Positions 26,402 through 34,464 of a stretch of 34,464 bases of DNA are shown piece after piece. Location of the stretch: the NCBI GenBank assembly GCA_947626325.1, contig CANQRT010000002.1, forward strand, positions 1 through 34,464, written 5' to 3'. The DNA comes from Candidatus Gastranaerophilales bacterium. GTDB lineage: Bacteria; Cyanobacteriota; Vampirovibrionia; Gastranaerophilales; Gastranaerophilaceae. The notes below the pieces were generated by a model, which was not told the origin of the DNA, searched no databases, and saw nothing but the letters and a program-made list of their open reading frames with translations. The stretch's first letter is position 1. Every line of letters begins with the position of its first letter. The translations under genes and the position numbers were made by a program.

Positions 26402-27498
26402 TGCCTGCATTGCCTGAGTTTAACGATATTCGAGATAAAAATATTTTTCAAAGCATAATGCAGGATAAATTTGCACGTATTGCGTTTTTTGTGCTTTTGT
26501 TTCTTTATATATCTGTATTTTTAGCGTCTTTTATAAGTCCATATCCTAAAGATTATTCAAATCGAAATAAGGCTTATGCACCACCATCTAAAATATATAT
26601 TATTAACGAAAAAGGCAGACTTTGCGCACCTTATACATACAATTACATTCGCAGTTTTGATAAAGAAACTTACGATACTAAATATACTGAGGATAGGACT
26701 CATAAGTATAAAGTTAAGTATTTTGCAAAGTGCGAAAAATATAAATTATTTGGATTAATTCCATTTAACAGGCATTTTTATAATGTTGAAAAGGATGGTG
26801 AACTCTATCTTTTAGGAACGGATATTAACGGACGTGATAATTTTTCAAGACTTTTATACGGCGGTCAGATTTCTTTAACAATAGGCTTTTTGGCATTATT
26901 GGTATCGTTTCCGCTTGGAATGCTTTATGGCGGAATTTCAGGTTATTTTGGCGGCAAAACTGATTTTATTATGATGAGGATAGCTGAAGCAATAATGTCT
27001 ATACCGAGTTTTTACCTTTTAATAATTCTTGCAGCGATATTACCAGCTAATATGACAAGTATTCAGCGTTTTGCTTTGATAGTCGTTATTCTTGCTTTGA
27101 TTGGCTGGGCAGGATTTTCGAGAGTGGTAAGAGGTATGGTGCTTTCTATCAAAAAAAGAGAATTTGTAACCGCCTCTGAGGCAATGGGCGCTTCTGCTTT
27201 CAGAACAATTGTTTTTCATATTCTGCCTCAAACATTAAGTTATGTTATTGTGGCAATGACTTTAAGTGTACCGTCTTATATTTTGTCAGAGTCGGGATTA
27301 AGTTTTTTAGGACTTGGTATTCAACAGCCCGACGCAAGCTGGGGTAATATGCTGAAAGAGGCGCAAGAATTTGCTAATGTCGTTTCTCGTCCTTGGCTTT
27401 TAACTCCAGGTTTTTTAATTTTTGTTGCAGTATTAGCCTTTAATTTAATTGGTGATACAATTAGAGATGCGTTGGATCCTAATAGTAGAGAAAGATAA
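26401..27498 (+). CDS. ABC peptide/nickel transporter permease (DppC/OppC family)
   Basis: LLGTDINGRDNFSRLLYGGQISLTIGFLALLVSFPLGMLYGGISGYFGGKTDFIMMR, EFVTASEAMGASAFRTIVFHILPQ. Confidence 0.93.
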   Translation: MPALPEFNDIRDKNIFQSIMQDKFARIAFFVLLFLYISVFLASFISPYPKDYSNRNKAYAPPSKIYIINEKGRLCAPYTYNYIRSFDKETYDTKYTEDRTHKYKVKYFAKCEKYKLFGLIPFNRHFYNVEKDGELYLLGTDINGRDNFSRLLYGGQISLTIGFLALLVSFPLGMLYGGISGYFGGKTDFIMMRIAEAIMSIPSFYLLIILAAILPANMTSIQRFALIVVILALIGWAGFSRVVRGMVLSIKKREFVTASEAMGASAFRTIVFHILPQTLSYVIVAMTLSVPSYILSESGLSFLGLGIQQPDASWGNMLKEAQEFANVVSRPWLLTPGFLIFVAVLAFNLIGDTIRDALDPNSRER

Positions 27499-27502
27499 TT
27501 AA

Positions 27503-28216
27503 ATGACAAACTTTTTACATTATTTTCAAATAGCGGACTCTGATATATTAATCAGAATTATTGTGTCAATTATTTTGGGCTTTTCTATCGGCTTAGAGCG
27601 TGAGCTAACCAATAAGTCTGCTGGTTTAAGAACTCAAATTATGGTATGCCTAGGTTCTTGTATTTTTACAATTTTATCAATATACGGATTTTCAACGGCA
27701 GTAAGCCTTTATCCTATGGGCGACCCTGCTAGAGTTGCTGCTCAAATAATTACTGGTATAGGTTTTATCGGTGCTGGTACTGTTTTAAGACAGGGGCTAA
27801 CTGTTACAGGGCTTACTACGGCTTCTACTTTATGGATTGCAGCTGCTGTCGGTATGGCTTGCGGATGCGGTAAAATCAGTATTGCAGTTGTCTCTGCTAT
27901 TCTTGCTATCGCTATTCTTGTTTTAATCCGTATTTTTGAATTTAAAATATTGCCTGGAAATCTTAAACACATGCGTAAAGTAAAGATATCTTTTATATGT
28001 AAATATAGTGATTACGAGGAAATTTATAAGAAACTTATTAATGCCTTTCCTGAAATTGTTGATTATAGCCATAAAACGGCTGATGAGGAGGCAGATTTAA
28101 TTAAAATTTCTGCAAAAGTCTGCAGTTGTGATAAATCCCCCGTGCTTTGTATTTATAAAAAACTTGAGGATATTAAAAATTTACATTCTGTTAGTGTTAA
28201 AGAGATTTTTGATTAA
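27503..28216 (+). CDS. MgtC/SapB family membrane protein
   Basis: LGFSIGLERELTNKSAGLRTQIMVCLGSCIFTILS, RVAAQIITGIGFIGAGTVLRQG..GLTTASTLWIAAAVGMACG. Confidence 0.92.
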   Translation: MTNFLHYFQIADSDILIRIIVSIILGFSIGLERELTNKSAGLRTQIMVCLGSCIFTILSIYGFSTAVSLYPMGDPARVAAQIITGIGFIGAGTVLRQGLTVTGLTTASTLWIAAAVGMACGCGKISIAVVSAILAIAILVLIRIFEFKILPGNLKHMRKVKISFICKYSDYEEIYKKLINAFPEIVDYSHKTADEEADLIKISAKVCSCDKSPVLCIYKKLEDIKNLHSVSVKEIFD

Positions 28217-28257
28217 TTCTTAAAAAAAATGTTATAATTATATTGGTTGATTGAAGT

Positions 28258-29088
28258 ATGGAAAAAACAGAAAAATTATATTCCGATATTCCGCCGACAA
28301 GGCTGAGACACCGTAAAGAAAAGTTTAGAAAAGCACATAACTATGCATTTTGGACTTGGGTTGCAGATGTTGTATTTTTTAGAATGCTCTCTCACCGATT
28401 TTATGCACTTAGAATTAAAAATCTTGAAGCGTTTAATGAAAAACGAGATAAAAACTTTCCGAGCATTATTTATGCTCCTCACATGAATTGGTGGGACGGA
28501 ATTGTTGGGTATAATCTTATGCGCAGAGCTTTTAAGGTTAAACCGCGTATGATGATTGAAGAAATGAACAGATTTCCGCTGTTTTCTTTTATTGGTGCTT
28601 TTCCTGTTAATAAAGCTTCGGCTCAAGCTGTTATGATTTCTTTAAAATATATTGTGGATAACTTAAAAGAGCCTGATTTGGGATTTTGGATTTTTCCGCA
28701 GGGTATTGTTAAACCGCCGAATTTTAGACCTATTGAATTTCAAACAGGCTTGGCTTATATAGCTCAAAATGTCGCTAAAAAACACGGCGGAGTTAATCTT
28801 ATTCCGCTTGCTGTTAATTATACCTTTTTACGTGAAGATAGACCTGAATGCTTAGCTCAAGTTGGTGAACCTATTATTATTACTTCTGAAAATGCTGATT
28901 TCGACAGGCATGAGTTTACAGTTAAACTTCAAAAAGAGTTTGAAAACCTTTGTGATGAACAATTGCATTCTTTTTCTAAAGGTGAAGTTACTGGTTATGA
29001 ATACATTTTTAGACAAGATTTGCCTTGGAATAGAAAAATTGAGAAAAAACTCAAAAATATTGCTATGAAAAATGTTGTTCAAGAGTAA
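28258..29088 (+). CDS. 1-acyl-glycerol-3-phosphate acyltransferase-like (PlsC family)
   Basis: IIYAPHMNWWDGIVG (HxxxxD variant), FPLFSFIGAFPVNK, LGFWIFPQGIVKPPNFRPIEFQTGLAYIA. Confidence 0.82.
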   Translation: MEKTEKLYSDIPPTRLRHRKEKFRKAHNYAFWTWVADVVFFRMLSHRFYALRIKNLEAFNEKRDKNFPSIIYAPHMNWWDGIVGYNLMRRAFKVKPRMMIEEMNRFPLFSFIGAFPVNKASAQAVMISLKYIVDNLKEPDLGFWIFPQGIVKPPNFRPIEFQTGLAYIAQNVAKKHGGVNLIPLAVNYTFLREDRPECLAQVGEPIIITSENADFDRHEFTVKLQKEFENLCDEQLHSFSKGEVTGYEYIFRQDLPWNRKIEKKLKNIAMKNVVQE

Positions 29089-29094
29089 ATTTTA

Positions 29095-29640
29095 TTAATT
29101 TGGGAAATATCCTATGTAGGGCAGGTTCCTAAAATAACCTTTGTAATCTAAGCCGTAGCCTACTACAAATTTATCATCTACCTCAAAACCGTAATAATCA
29201 GGCTCTATTTCTACCTGTCTTGCACATTTTTTATTCAATAACGATACAAATAAGACTTTTTTAGGATGATGTTTTATTTTAAATAAATCTGTTAAAAATC
29301 TTGCTGTAAGCCCTGTATCTATTATATCTTCAACAATTAACACATTTTTGTCCGCTAAGTTTGGCAGTGTTAAATCAATTGCCTGCAGATTATTTGATGA
29401 TTTTGTTTCGTTTCCGTAGCTTGATATTCTAATAAATTCCATTTGCACCATGTTTTTTAAATGTTTAACTAAGTCAGCGCAAAACATAACAGAACCTTTT
29501 AATACACAAATTACATATATTTCTTCATTTTGCGGAAAATTTTTTTCTATATCTCGTGACAGAATCTTTAATTTTTCTTGTATCTCGGCTTCACTTATTA
29601 AAACTTTAATATTTTTTAATGCTTTATCATTTTCAATCAT
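29095..29640 (-). CDS. hpt: Hypoxanthine phosphoribosyltransferase
   Basis: VICVLKGSVMFCADLVKHL, VLIVEDIIDTGLTARFLTDLF (PRPP motif), DYYGFEVDDKFVVGYGLDYKGYFRNLPYIG. Confidence 0.93.
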   Translation of the reverse strand: MIENDKALKNIKVLISEAEIQEKLKILSRDIEKNFPQNEEIYVICVLKGSVMFCADLVKHLKNMVQMEFIRISSYGNETKSSNNLQAIDLTLPNLADKNVLIVEDIIDTGLTARFLTDLFKIKHHPKKVLFVSLLNKKCARQVEIEPDYYGFEVDDKFVVGYGLDYKGYFRNLPYIGYFPN

Positions 29641-30994
29641 TATTTATTTTCTCCATGGTGAGCTTATATTGCGGAACATCATCAGCTCTAAGCTTTTCGC
29701 TGACTCCGCATTCTATTGCCCATAATACTTCTTTATCTTTACAAAGTAAAAGTATTTTATCTCTGTCGTGTTCTGGAATATTTTTATTTATAAAATATTT
29801 TTTTAACTTCATTTTCCCCTGCATGCCAAAGGGCTGGATTATATCTCCGTTTCTGCGGGTGCGCAAAGTTAAAGGGAACATTTCTTGTTTTATATCAACA
29901 TAAGCTTTTGGAGTTATTGCTTTTGGATATTTTTCAGGTTTTTCATTGTTTTTTTCAATTTTTACTTTATATTTTCCGCCTATAATATATTCGCCTGTTG
30001 TATTAATTTTAACTTCTTCTTCTATTTTTTCATAATTATCTGAATGAATGAAATACGTATATTTATGTGATACAAAAAGCCACAGGTCATTTGTTATTGA
30101 GAGCGTTTTACCTGTTTTTGAGTTTCTGTTTTCGGAAATAAAGTTTATTAATTCCTGTATTTTGCTAAAACTTGGCTCAAGTTCATTTTTTACCAGCAGT
30201 TTATACACAAAATGCTGTTTTATTGCAGAGTTTAATATTAAAAAGTTTTGTGTAAGCCATTTATTGCCTATGGTTATTTGCTTTTCAATATTTTCCATTA
30301 GTTCGTTTATTACTTTGTTGTTGCCTGAAGCTATTTCGGCAAGAGTTATTAATGAGTTCTCTATATTTGGATTAATTAATTTTATTGCGGGCATGATGTT
30401 GTGACGGATGTTGTTGCGTGCATATTTTGTATTTACGTTGCTTGAATCGTTATTTGGATATAATTCATTTTTTATGCAGTATTCTTCTATATCTTTGCGT
30501 GAAAAATTTAATATGGGACGTATTACTTTAAACCCGCCTAAGTCACGGACTTCGCGTATACCTTCAAGTCCATTTAGTCCTGTTCCTTTAATAATTCTAT
30601 ATAAAATTGTTTCTGCATTATCGCTTTTGGTGTGGGCGGTTAAAATTGCGTCAGCCTCAAATTCTTCTGCACAGCGTTTAAAAAAGTCATATCTCATTTC
30701 TCTAGCAATAAGCTCTGAGGCTTTCATGCCCTCTGCCAGAGTATCTGATATAAACGTAATATCATTTTCTTCACAAAATGCAAGACATCTTTCTTTTTCG
30801 GCTTCCGATTCTTTTCCACGCCAGTTGTGATTTAAGTGCGCAGCGACAAGTAAAAATCCGTACTCATGCGAAAGTTTATTCATTATATCTAAAAGGCACA
30901 TTGAATCCCAACCACCCGAAAAGCCTACTATAATTGTGCTTTCACAGCTGATATTTATATATTTTTCCAGTATATTTTTTACTGTTTCTTTCAT
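29633..30994 (-). CDS. tilS: tRNA(Ile)-lysidine synthetase
   Basis: IIVGFSGGWDSMCLLDIM PP-loop; LVAAHLNHNWRGKESEAE; LTAHTKSDNAETILYRIIKGTGLNGLEGI. Confidence 0.93.
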   Translation of the reverse strand: MKETVKNILEKYINISCESTIIVGFSGGWDSMCLLDIMNKLSHEYGFLLVAAHLNHNWRGKESEAEKERCLAFCEENDITFISDTLAEGMKASELIAREMRYDFFKRCAEEFEADAILTAHTKSDNAETILYRIIKGTGLNGLEGIREVRDLGGFKVIRPILNFSRKDIEEYCIKNELYPNNDSSNVNTKYARNNIRHNIMPAIKLINPNIENSLITLAEIASGNNKVINELMENIEKQITIGNKWLTQNFLILNSAIKQHFVYKLLVKNELEPSFSKIQELINFISENRNSKTGKTLSITNDLWLFVSHKYTYFIHSDNYEKIEEEVKINTTGEYIIGGKYKVKIEKNNEKPEKYPKAITPKAYVDIKQEMFPLTLRTRRNGDIIQPFGMQGKMKLKKYFINKNIPEHDRDKILLLCKDKEVLWAIECGVSEKLRADDVPQYKLTMEKINND

Positions 30995-31001
30995 ATTTTT
31001 A

Positions 31002-32624
31002 TTATATCAGATTTTCTCTTGTTTGGATTTGATGTTCTTTATTATATTTATCAAGCGCTTTAGCGCAAGCAGTTAAATCCCAAAATTCATTTTTTATGCT
31101 TATAAATCCTCCGTATGGAACTGCCATTTTATTTTCCATGTTTTTAGGTATAAAAAGCCATTCTCTAAAATTCAAATTCCCTTCATCTTGGCATTCATCG
31201 TAGTTTACAAGCAAAGTCTTTTGTTCATAATTATCTGAAAATAAAATGCTTGTGGGGGCATATATTCCGTGCCAGATGTATCTTCTCAGTTTATCATTAT
31301 AAAAACTTGATATTTCTTCGTGTTCAGAGGGGATATAAAGTAATTCGCCAGCTTTATTTAACTCTGAGCGCATATATTGTATGTTGTTATCCCAATAATA
31401 TGTATTAACATTTTGCCAGAGCGTTTGGGTTATACTGCACATTAAAACTATGCAAATTAAATTTAAATACTTATTTGGATTTTTAACTCCGCCAAACCTG
31501 TCTGTTAAATACATTATTATAAATACTATAGGCATAATGTAGCATGGAATTGTTCTAAAATGCTGTTCCCACATGGGATATACAGACATTAGAGGGGTGT
31601 TATATAATCTTATTAATAAATATACATATATTAATGAAATTAAAATTATACTTATAATACCAAGTTGTTTCTTTTTAAATGCAATTATTACAAGCAAGAT
31701 AACCGTTACAATTGTAATTAATAAATTCAAATCAAGGCAGTAGGGAATAAAATCGTGAGCTTCTTTTAAAAATCTTAAAAGTTCACTGCTTTCATTTGGA
31801 ACTTTAATCATATAAACGATATTAAAAAGGGATGCAAATAAAGCGCCCCAGCCTATTATAGTTTTAATTAGCTGGGTTTTATCGTCGTCATTTTTTAAGG
31901 CATAGTAAAAAGAAGCTATAAAAAAGATTATGCCTAAAACTGCAATATACTCATAAGTCGCAAACATCATTGTTATAAGGAATATAATTGCGAAAATATC
32001 TTTTTTTGTATATTCTATTTCGCCAGCAAGGTAATTCCATAAAATAAAACTGAGCATAGAGCCAAGCAGGCTTTCTACTACAGAAAATATTGAAAATGTT
32101 ATATTTATAGCTCCATATATAAATAAAGACCAGAAAAATATATCAAATCTTTTTGTCCGCTTTGACAGTTTATAATTCCAGATAAGCGCCAAAAATGGAA
32201 GTACAAACTGAGCAAAGGTATATATCATCATAAGTGCTTTTTTGCTGTGAATAAATAATATTTCATAGCAGAAAGTTGTAAATAACTGAGGGATTGCAAG
32301 CATAAAAAATCTGGGGTGAGCTGGGTCAAATGTAATAGCTAATTTATGATTTGCCATATTTTCAAGCTGCATTATCATATAAAACCCGCCGTCCTCATAC
32401 ATTCCGCGCATGGTAATAGAAGCATATACAATATATACTATGCTTACAGCAATGAAAATCCATTTTAGTATTATAAATTGTTTGCTTTTAATGATTTCTT
32501 CCATATTCGAATTATAAACTTTTCGGTAATGAAATACTATAGAAAATAAATTAAAATTAACAAATAATGTCAAAATGTAAGCACTCATGCCTTGGCGTGA
32601 AGCCTGAACAATAGTGCAAAACAT
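31002..32624 (-). CDS. Polytopic membrane protein, possibly a GT-C-like glycosyltransferase family member; likely start MEEIIKSK at about 32504
   Basis: About 10 or more hydrophobic helices; GGFYMIMQLENMANHKLAITFDPAHPRFF luminal-type segment. Confidence 0.6.
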   Translation of the reverse strand: MFCTIVQASRQGMSAYILTLFVNFNLFSIVFHYRKVYNSNMEEIIKSKQFIILKWIFIAVSIVYIVYASITMRGMYEDGGFYMIMQLENMANHKLAITFDPAHPRFFMLAIPQLFTTFCYEILFIHSKKALMMIYTFAQFVLPFLALIWNYKLSKRTKRFDIFFWSLFIYGAINITFSIFSVVESLLGSMLSFILWNYLAGEIEYTKKDIFAIIFLITMMFATYEYIAVLGIIFFIASFYYALKNDDDKTQLIKTIIGWGALFASLFNIVYMIKVPNESSELLRFLKEAHDFIPYCLDLNLLITIVTVILLVIIAFKKKQLGIISIILISLIYVYLLIRLYNTPLMSVYPMWEQHFRTIPCYIMPIVFIIMYLTDRFGGVKNPNKYLNLICIVLMCSITQTLWQNVNTYYWDNNIQYMRSELNKAGELLYIPSEHEEISSFYNDKLRRYIWHGIYAPTSILFSDNYEQKTLLVNYDECQDEGNLNFREWLFIPKNMENKMAVPYGGFISIKNEFWDLTACAKALDKYNKEHQIQTRENLI

Positions 32625-32646
32625 ATTATAGGAAAGGAGATTAACT

Positions 32647-33015
32647 ATGCTTTATAAAACTCTTGAAGTGGAAGATTTAATTGATTTAAAAGAAGCAGAT
32701 AGAGAAATGATAGATTTAATGGAGAATAACGGTGCGCATTTGAAACTGGTTGCGTTAAAAAAACATCAGGAACTTGAGCCTCACATGGCACATACAAATG
32801 TCACTATTTTTATTATTGATGGAGAACTTGAAATAAATTTCCCTGAAAATTCTACCTGCGAATGTCAGGCATGCGGATGTGATTTGCCTGATGAAGATGA
32901 TGAAAATGGAAGAAAATATAAATTAAAAAAAGGACAGTTGTTTTTGTTTGAAAAAGATACCCTGCATTCAATTAAAGCGCTGAAAGATACTTCATTCTTA
33001 CTCATTAAAATATAA
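32647..33015 (+). CDS. Small cupin-fold protein with Cys-rich insert
   Basis: HQELEPHMAHTNVTIFIIDGELEINFPENSTCECQACGCDLPDEDDE...KKGQLFLFEKDTLHSIKAL; RBS aggaaaggag. Confidence 0.75.
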   Translation: MLYKTLEVEDLIDLKEADREMIDLMENNGAHLKLVALKKHQELEPHMAHTNVTIFIIDGELEINFPENSTCECQACGCDLPDEDDENGRKYKLKKGQLFLFEKDTLHSIKALKDTSFLLIKI

Positions 33016-33020
33016 ATTGT

Positions 33021-33048
33021 AAACGGACTGTTAAAAGCAGTCCGTTTT
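33021..33048 (+). terminator. Rho-independent-like terminator downstream of the cupin gene
   Basis: AAACGGACTG-ttaaaag-CAGTCCGTTTT. Confidence 0.7.
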
Positions 33049-33089
33049 AGTTATAATAATAGGTAAATTTAATTAAACGGGAAATAAGT

Positions 33090-33797
33090 ATGAAAAAGAT
33101 ATTAGGATTTATTTTTGCTCTTTTTATATTGATTTATGGAATGGTAAATACAGCAATTGCAAAAGAGGTTTCTTCAGCCGAAATAATTAATGATATGTAT
33201 ATACAAAAGCGTATAAGCGACATTGGTTTAAGATTATTAAATGCTAATAAAATAGATGTAAGAATGATTTTTGTATATGACAGTAAAAACAGCAAATTAA
33301 ATCTTGAACCAGGATTAACAAAACGGCAAATTATAGCTTATGATAAATCAATTCAATTTGCCTCGGATGATGATGAAATAGCTGCATTTTTAGCCCGAGA
33401 AATATGTAAAACTGCAGAATCATATACAGGAGTTTGGCGCGGTATGGTTTCATCTGTACAAATTAAGTGCGCACCTAAAAAGTATGAAATATATTTTGAT
33501 AAAAGAGCAGTAGATTTTATGGTAAAAGCAGGATATAATCCGCTTGCGTTAATTACTTATATGAATAAAGCCTATCCGCAAAAGCGTTTTGACAGGTTCG
33601 GCAGAACAAATTTAACATCCAAAAGGCTTGCCAACGTTTATGAATATATTTACACAAAATATCCTTATTATTTGAAGAATAACGAATATTTAGAAAATGA
33701 AGCGTATCAAAATTTTCTGTTAACTTCGCTTGAAAACAGAAAAAAACTAATGGAAAAAGTTAAATCGGGTTCAAAAAAGGCAGTTGATTATGAATAG
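33090..33797 (+). CDS. Secreted M48-like protein lacking a recognisable HExxH (pseudopeptidase candidate)
   Basis: Signal peptide; IQFASDDDEIAAFLAREICKTAES; EIYFDKRAVDFMVKAGYNPLALITYMNKAYPQ resembles the M48 ExxxD-A(G)YxPxAL region. Confidence 0.55.
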   Translation: MKKILGFIFALFILIYGMVNTAIAKEVSSAEIINDMYIQKRISDIGLRLLNANKIDVRMIFVYDSKNSKLNLEPGLTKRQIIAYDKSIQFASDDDEIAAFLAREICKTAESYTGVWRGMVSSVQIKCAPKKYEIYFDKRAVDFMVKAGYNPLALITYMNKAYPQKRFDRFGRTNLTSKRLANVYEYIYTKYPYYLKNNEYLENEAYQNFLLTSLENRKKLMEKVKSGSKKAVDYE

Positions 33798-34383
33798 ATT
33801 AATAATTTTACTTGCTTTTTTATTATTTGGAAATCATTGTTTTGCAATAATGCAGGATGAAATTATGGATGAACTTTTAAAAGATATAAATCCTGCAAAA
33901 CCGCTTACTAATTTAAATTATAATTACGAAAATTTTAATGGTATTCCTATACAGCTTAAAATAACCGAAAAAATCACAACAAAAAAAGACGGAATATATG
34001 ATAATCAGCCTCTAACATTTAAGGTAAAGCAAAATGTAACATATAAAGGAAAAGTTATTTTAAGACAAGGAAGTATTGTTAATGCCGCTGTAGACAGTTA
34101 TTTAAGCCGAGGTATGAACGGAATACCAGCTGCAATTGTAATAGATAATTATCACATTGCAGGGATTGATAGTGCAAAAATAAAAGGCTTTTATAAAAAA
34201 CGAGGGTTAAATTTATCGTTAATGGTATTTCCTATAAAATGGGCTTTGACTCCAATTCCTGGTGTGGGTTCTTTAACAAACTTTATATTGGGCGGAAATG
34301 CTTCTATTACACCTAATGATACTATTATTATTTATTATTATCCTGATTGGGGTAAAATTGAAGAAAGCAGTCCTATTGACTAA
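33784..34383 (+). CDS. Secreted hypothetical protein, 14-bp overlap with the upstream gene
   Basis: Signal peptide MNRLIILLAFLLFGNHCFA; VTYKGKVILRQGSIVNAAVDSYLSRGMNGIPAAIVIDNYHIAG. Confidence 0.6.
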   Translation: MIMNRLIILLAFLLFGNHCFAIMQDEIMDELLKDINPAKPLTNLNYNYENFNGIPIQLKITEKITTKKDGIYDNQPLTFKVKQNVTYKGKVILRQGSIVNAAVDSYLSRGMNGIPAAIVIDNYHIAGIDSAKIKGFYKKRGLNLSLMVFPIKWALTPIPGVGSLTNFILGGNASITPNDTIIIYYYPDWGKIEESSPID

Positions 34384-34424
34384 TTTTTATTTTAAAATCT
34401 TAATTAAATAAAAGGATAAAATTT

Positions 34425-34464
34425 ATGGATGAAGTAATAAAACAATTAATACTAAAGCATACAG
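34425..34464 (+). CDS. Start of a further ORF, truncated by the window end
   Basis: aaaggat RBS-like then ATG GAT GAA GTA ATA AAA CAA TTA ATA CTA AAG CAT ACA; open to the edge. Confidence 0.45.
   Translation, partial: MDEVIKQLILKHT

Noticed and set aside
28276-29082. Minus- and plus-strand ORFs overlapping the PlsC-like gene
   Set aside because: Shadow ORFs; the acyltransferase frame carries the conserved motifs.
30048-30830. Plus-strand ORFs antisense to tilS
   Set aside because: Shadow ORFs of a confidently identified gene.
31002-32624. Using the ORF start at 32624
   Set aside because: The N-terminal segment before MEEIIKSK looks like upstream non-coding sequence next to the divergent cupin promoter; start near 32504 preferred.

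Overview
AT-rich bacterial chromosomal window with dense coding and no tRNA, rRNA or CRISPR array seen. From left to right it holds: a sialic/nonulosonic-acid glycan cluster (3' end of neuB, a frameshifted SGNH hydrolase, neuC); a flavodoxin-type reductase; cstA; a frameshifted autotransporter (AT1) with Chlamydia Pmp-like GGAI/FxxN repeats; a four-gene envelope operon (glycine-zipper protein, 8-TM protein, two TonB-C-like proteins, one with an N-terminal zinc ribbon) that converges on a secreted VWA protein; glycosyltransferases; a NarL-type response regulator; gltX; two adjacent long imperfect palindromes; a second autotransporter (AT2) with a divergent XRE regulator; nrdG/nrdD; a tandem pair of membrane-anchored AAA proteins, one with a degenerate Walker A; dppB/dppC-like permeases; MgtC; a PlsC-like acyltransferase; hpt; tilS; a polytopic membrane protein; a cupin with a Cys-rich insert; a pseudo-M48-like secreted protein; and a secreted hypothetical. 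nrdD/nrdG, the outer-membrane autotransporters and the SFG-motif proteins suggest an anaerobic diderm, possibly a gut Gastranaerophilales/Vampirovibrionia-type lineage, but that assignment is inference only. The strongest leads are: (1) a G8 homopolymer that switches the frame of the SGNH gene in the sialic-acid cluster; (2) the paired long palindromes at 16.68-17.02 kb; (3) the zinc-ribbon/TonB/VWA envelope operon; (4) the two AT genes with a shared barrel and swapped passengers; (5) the AAA/pseudo-AAA pair.
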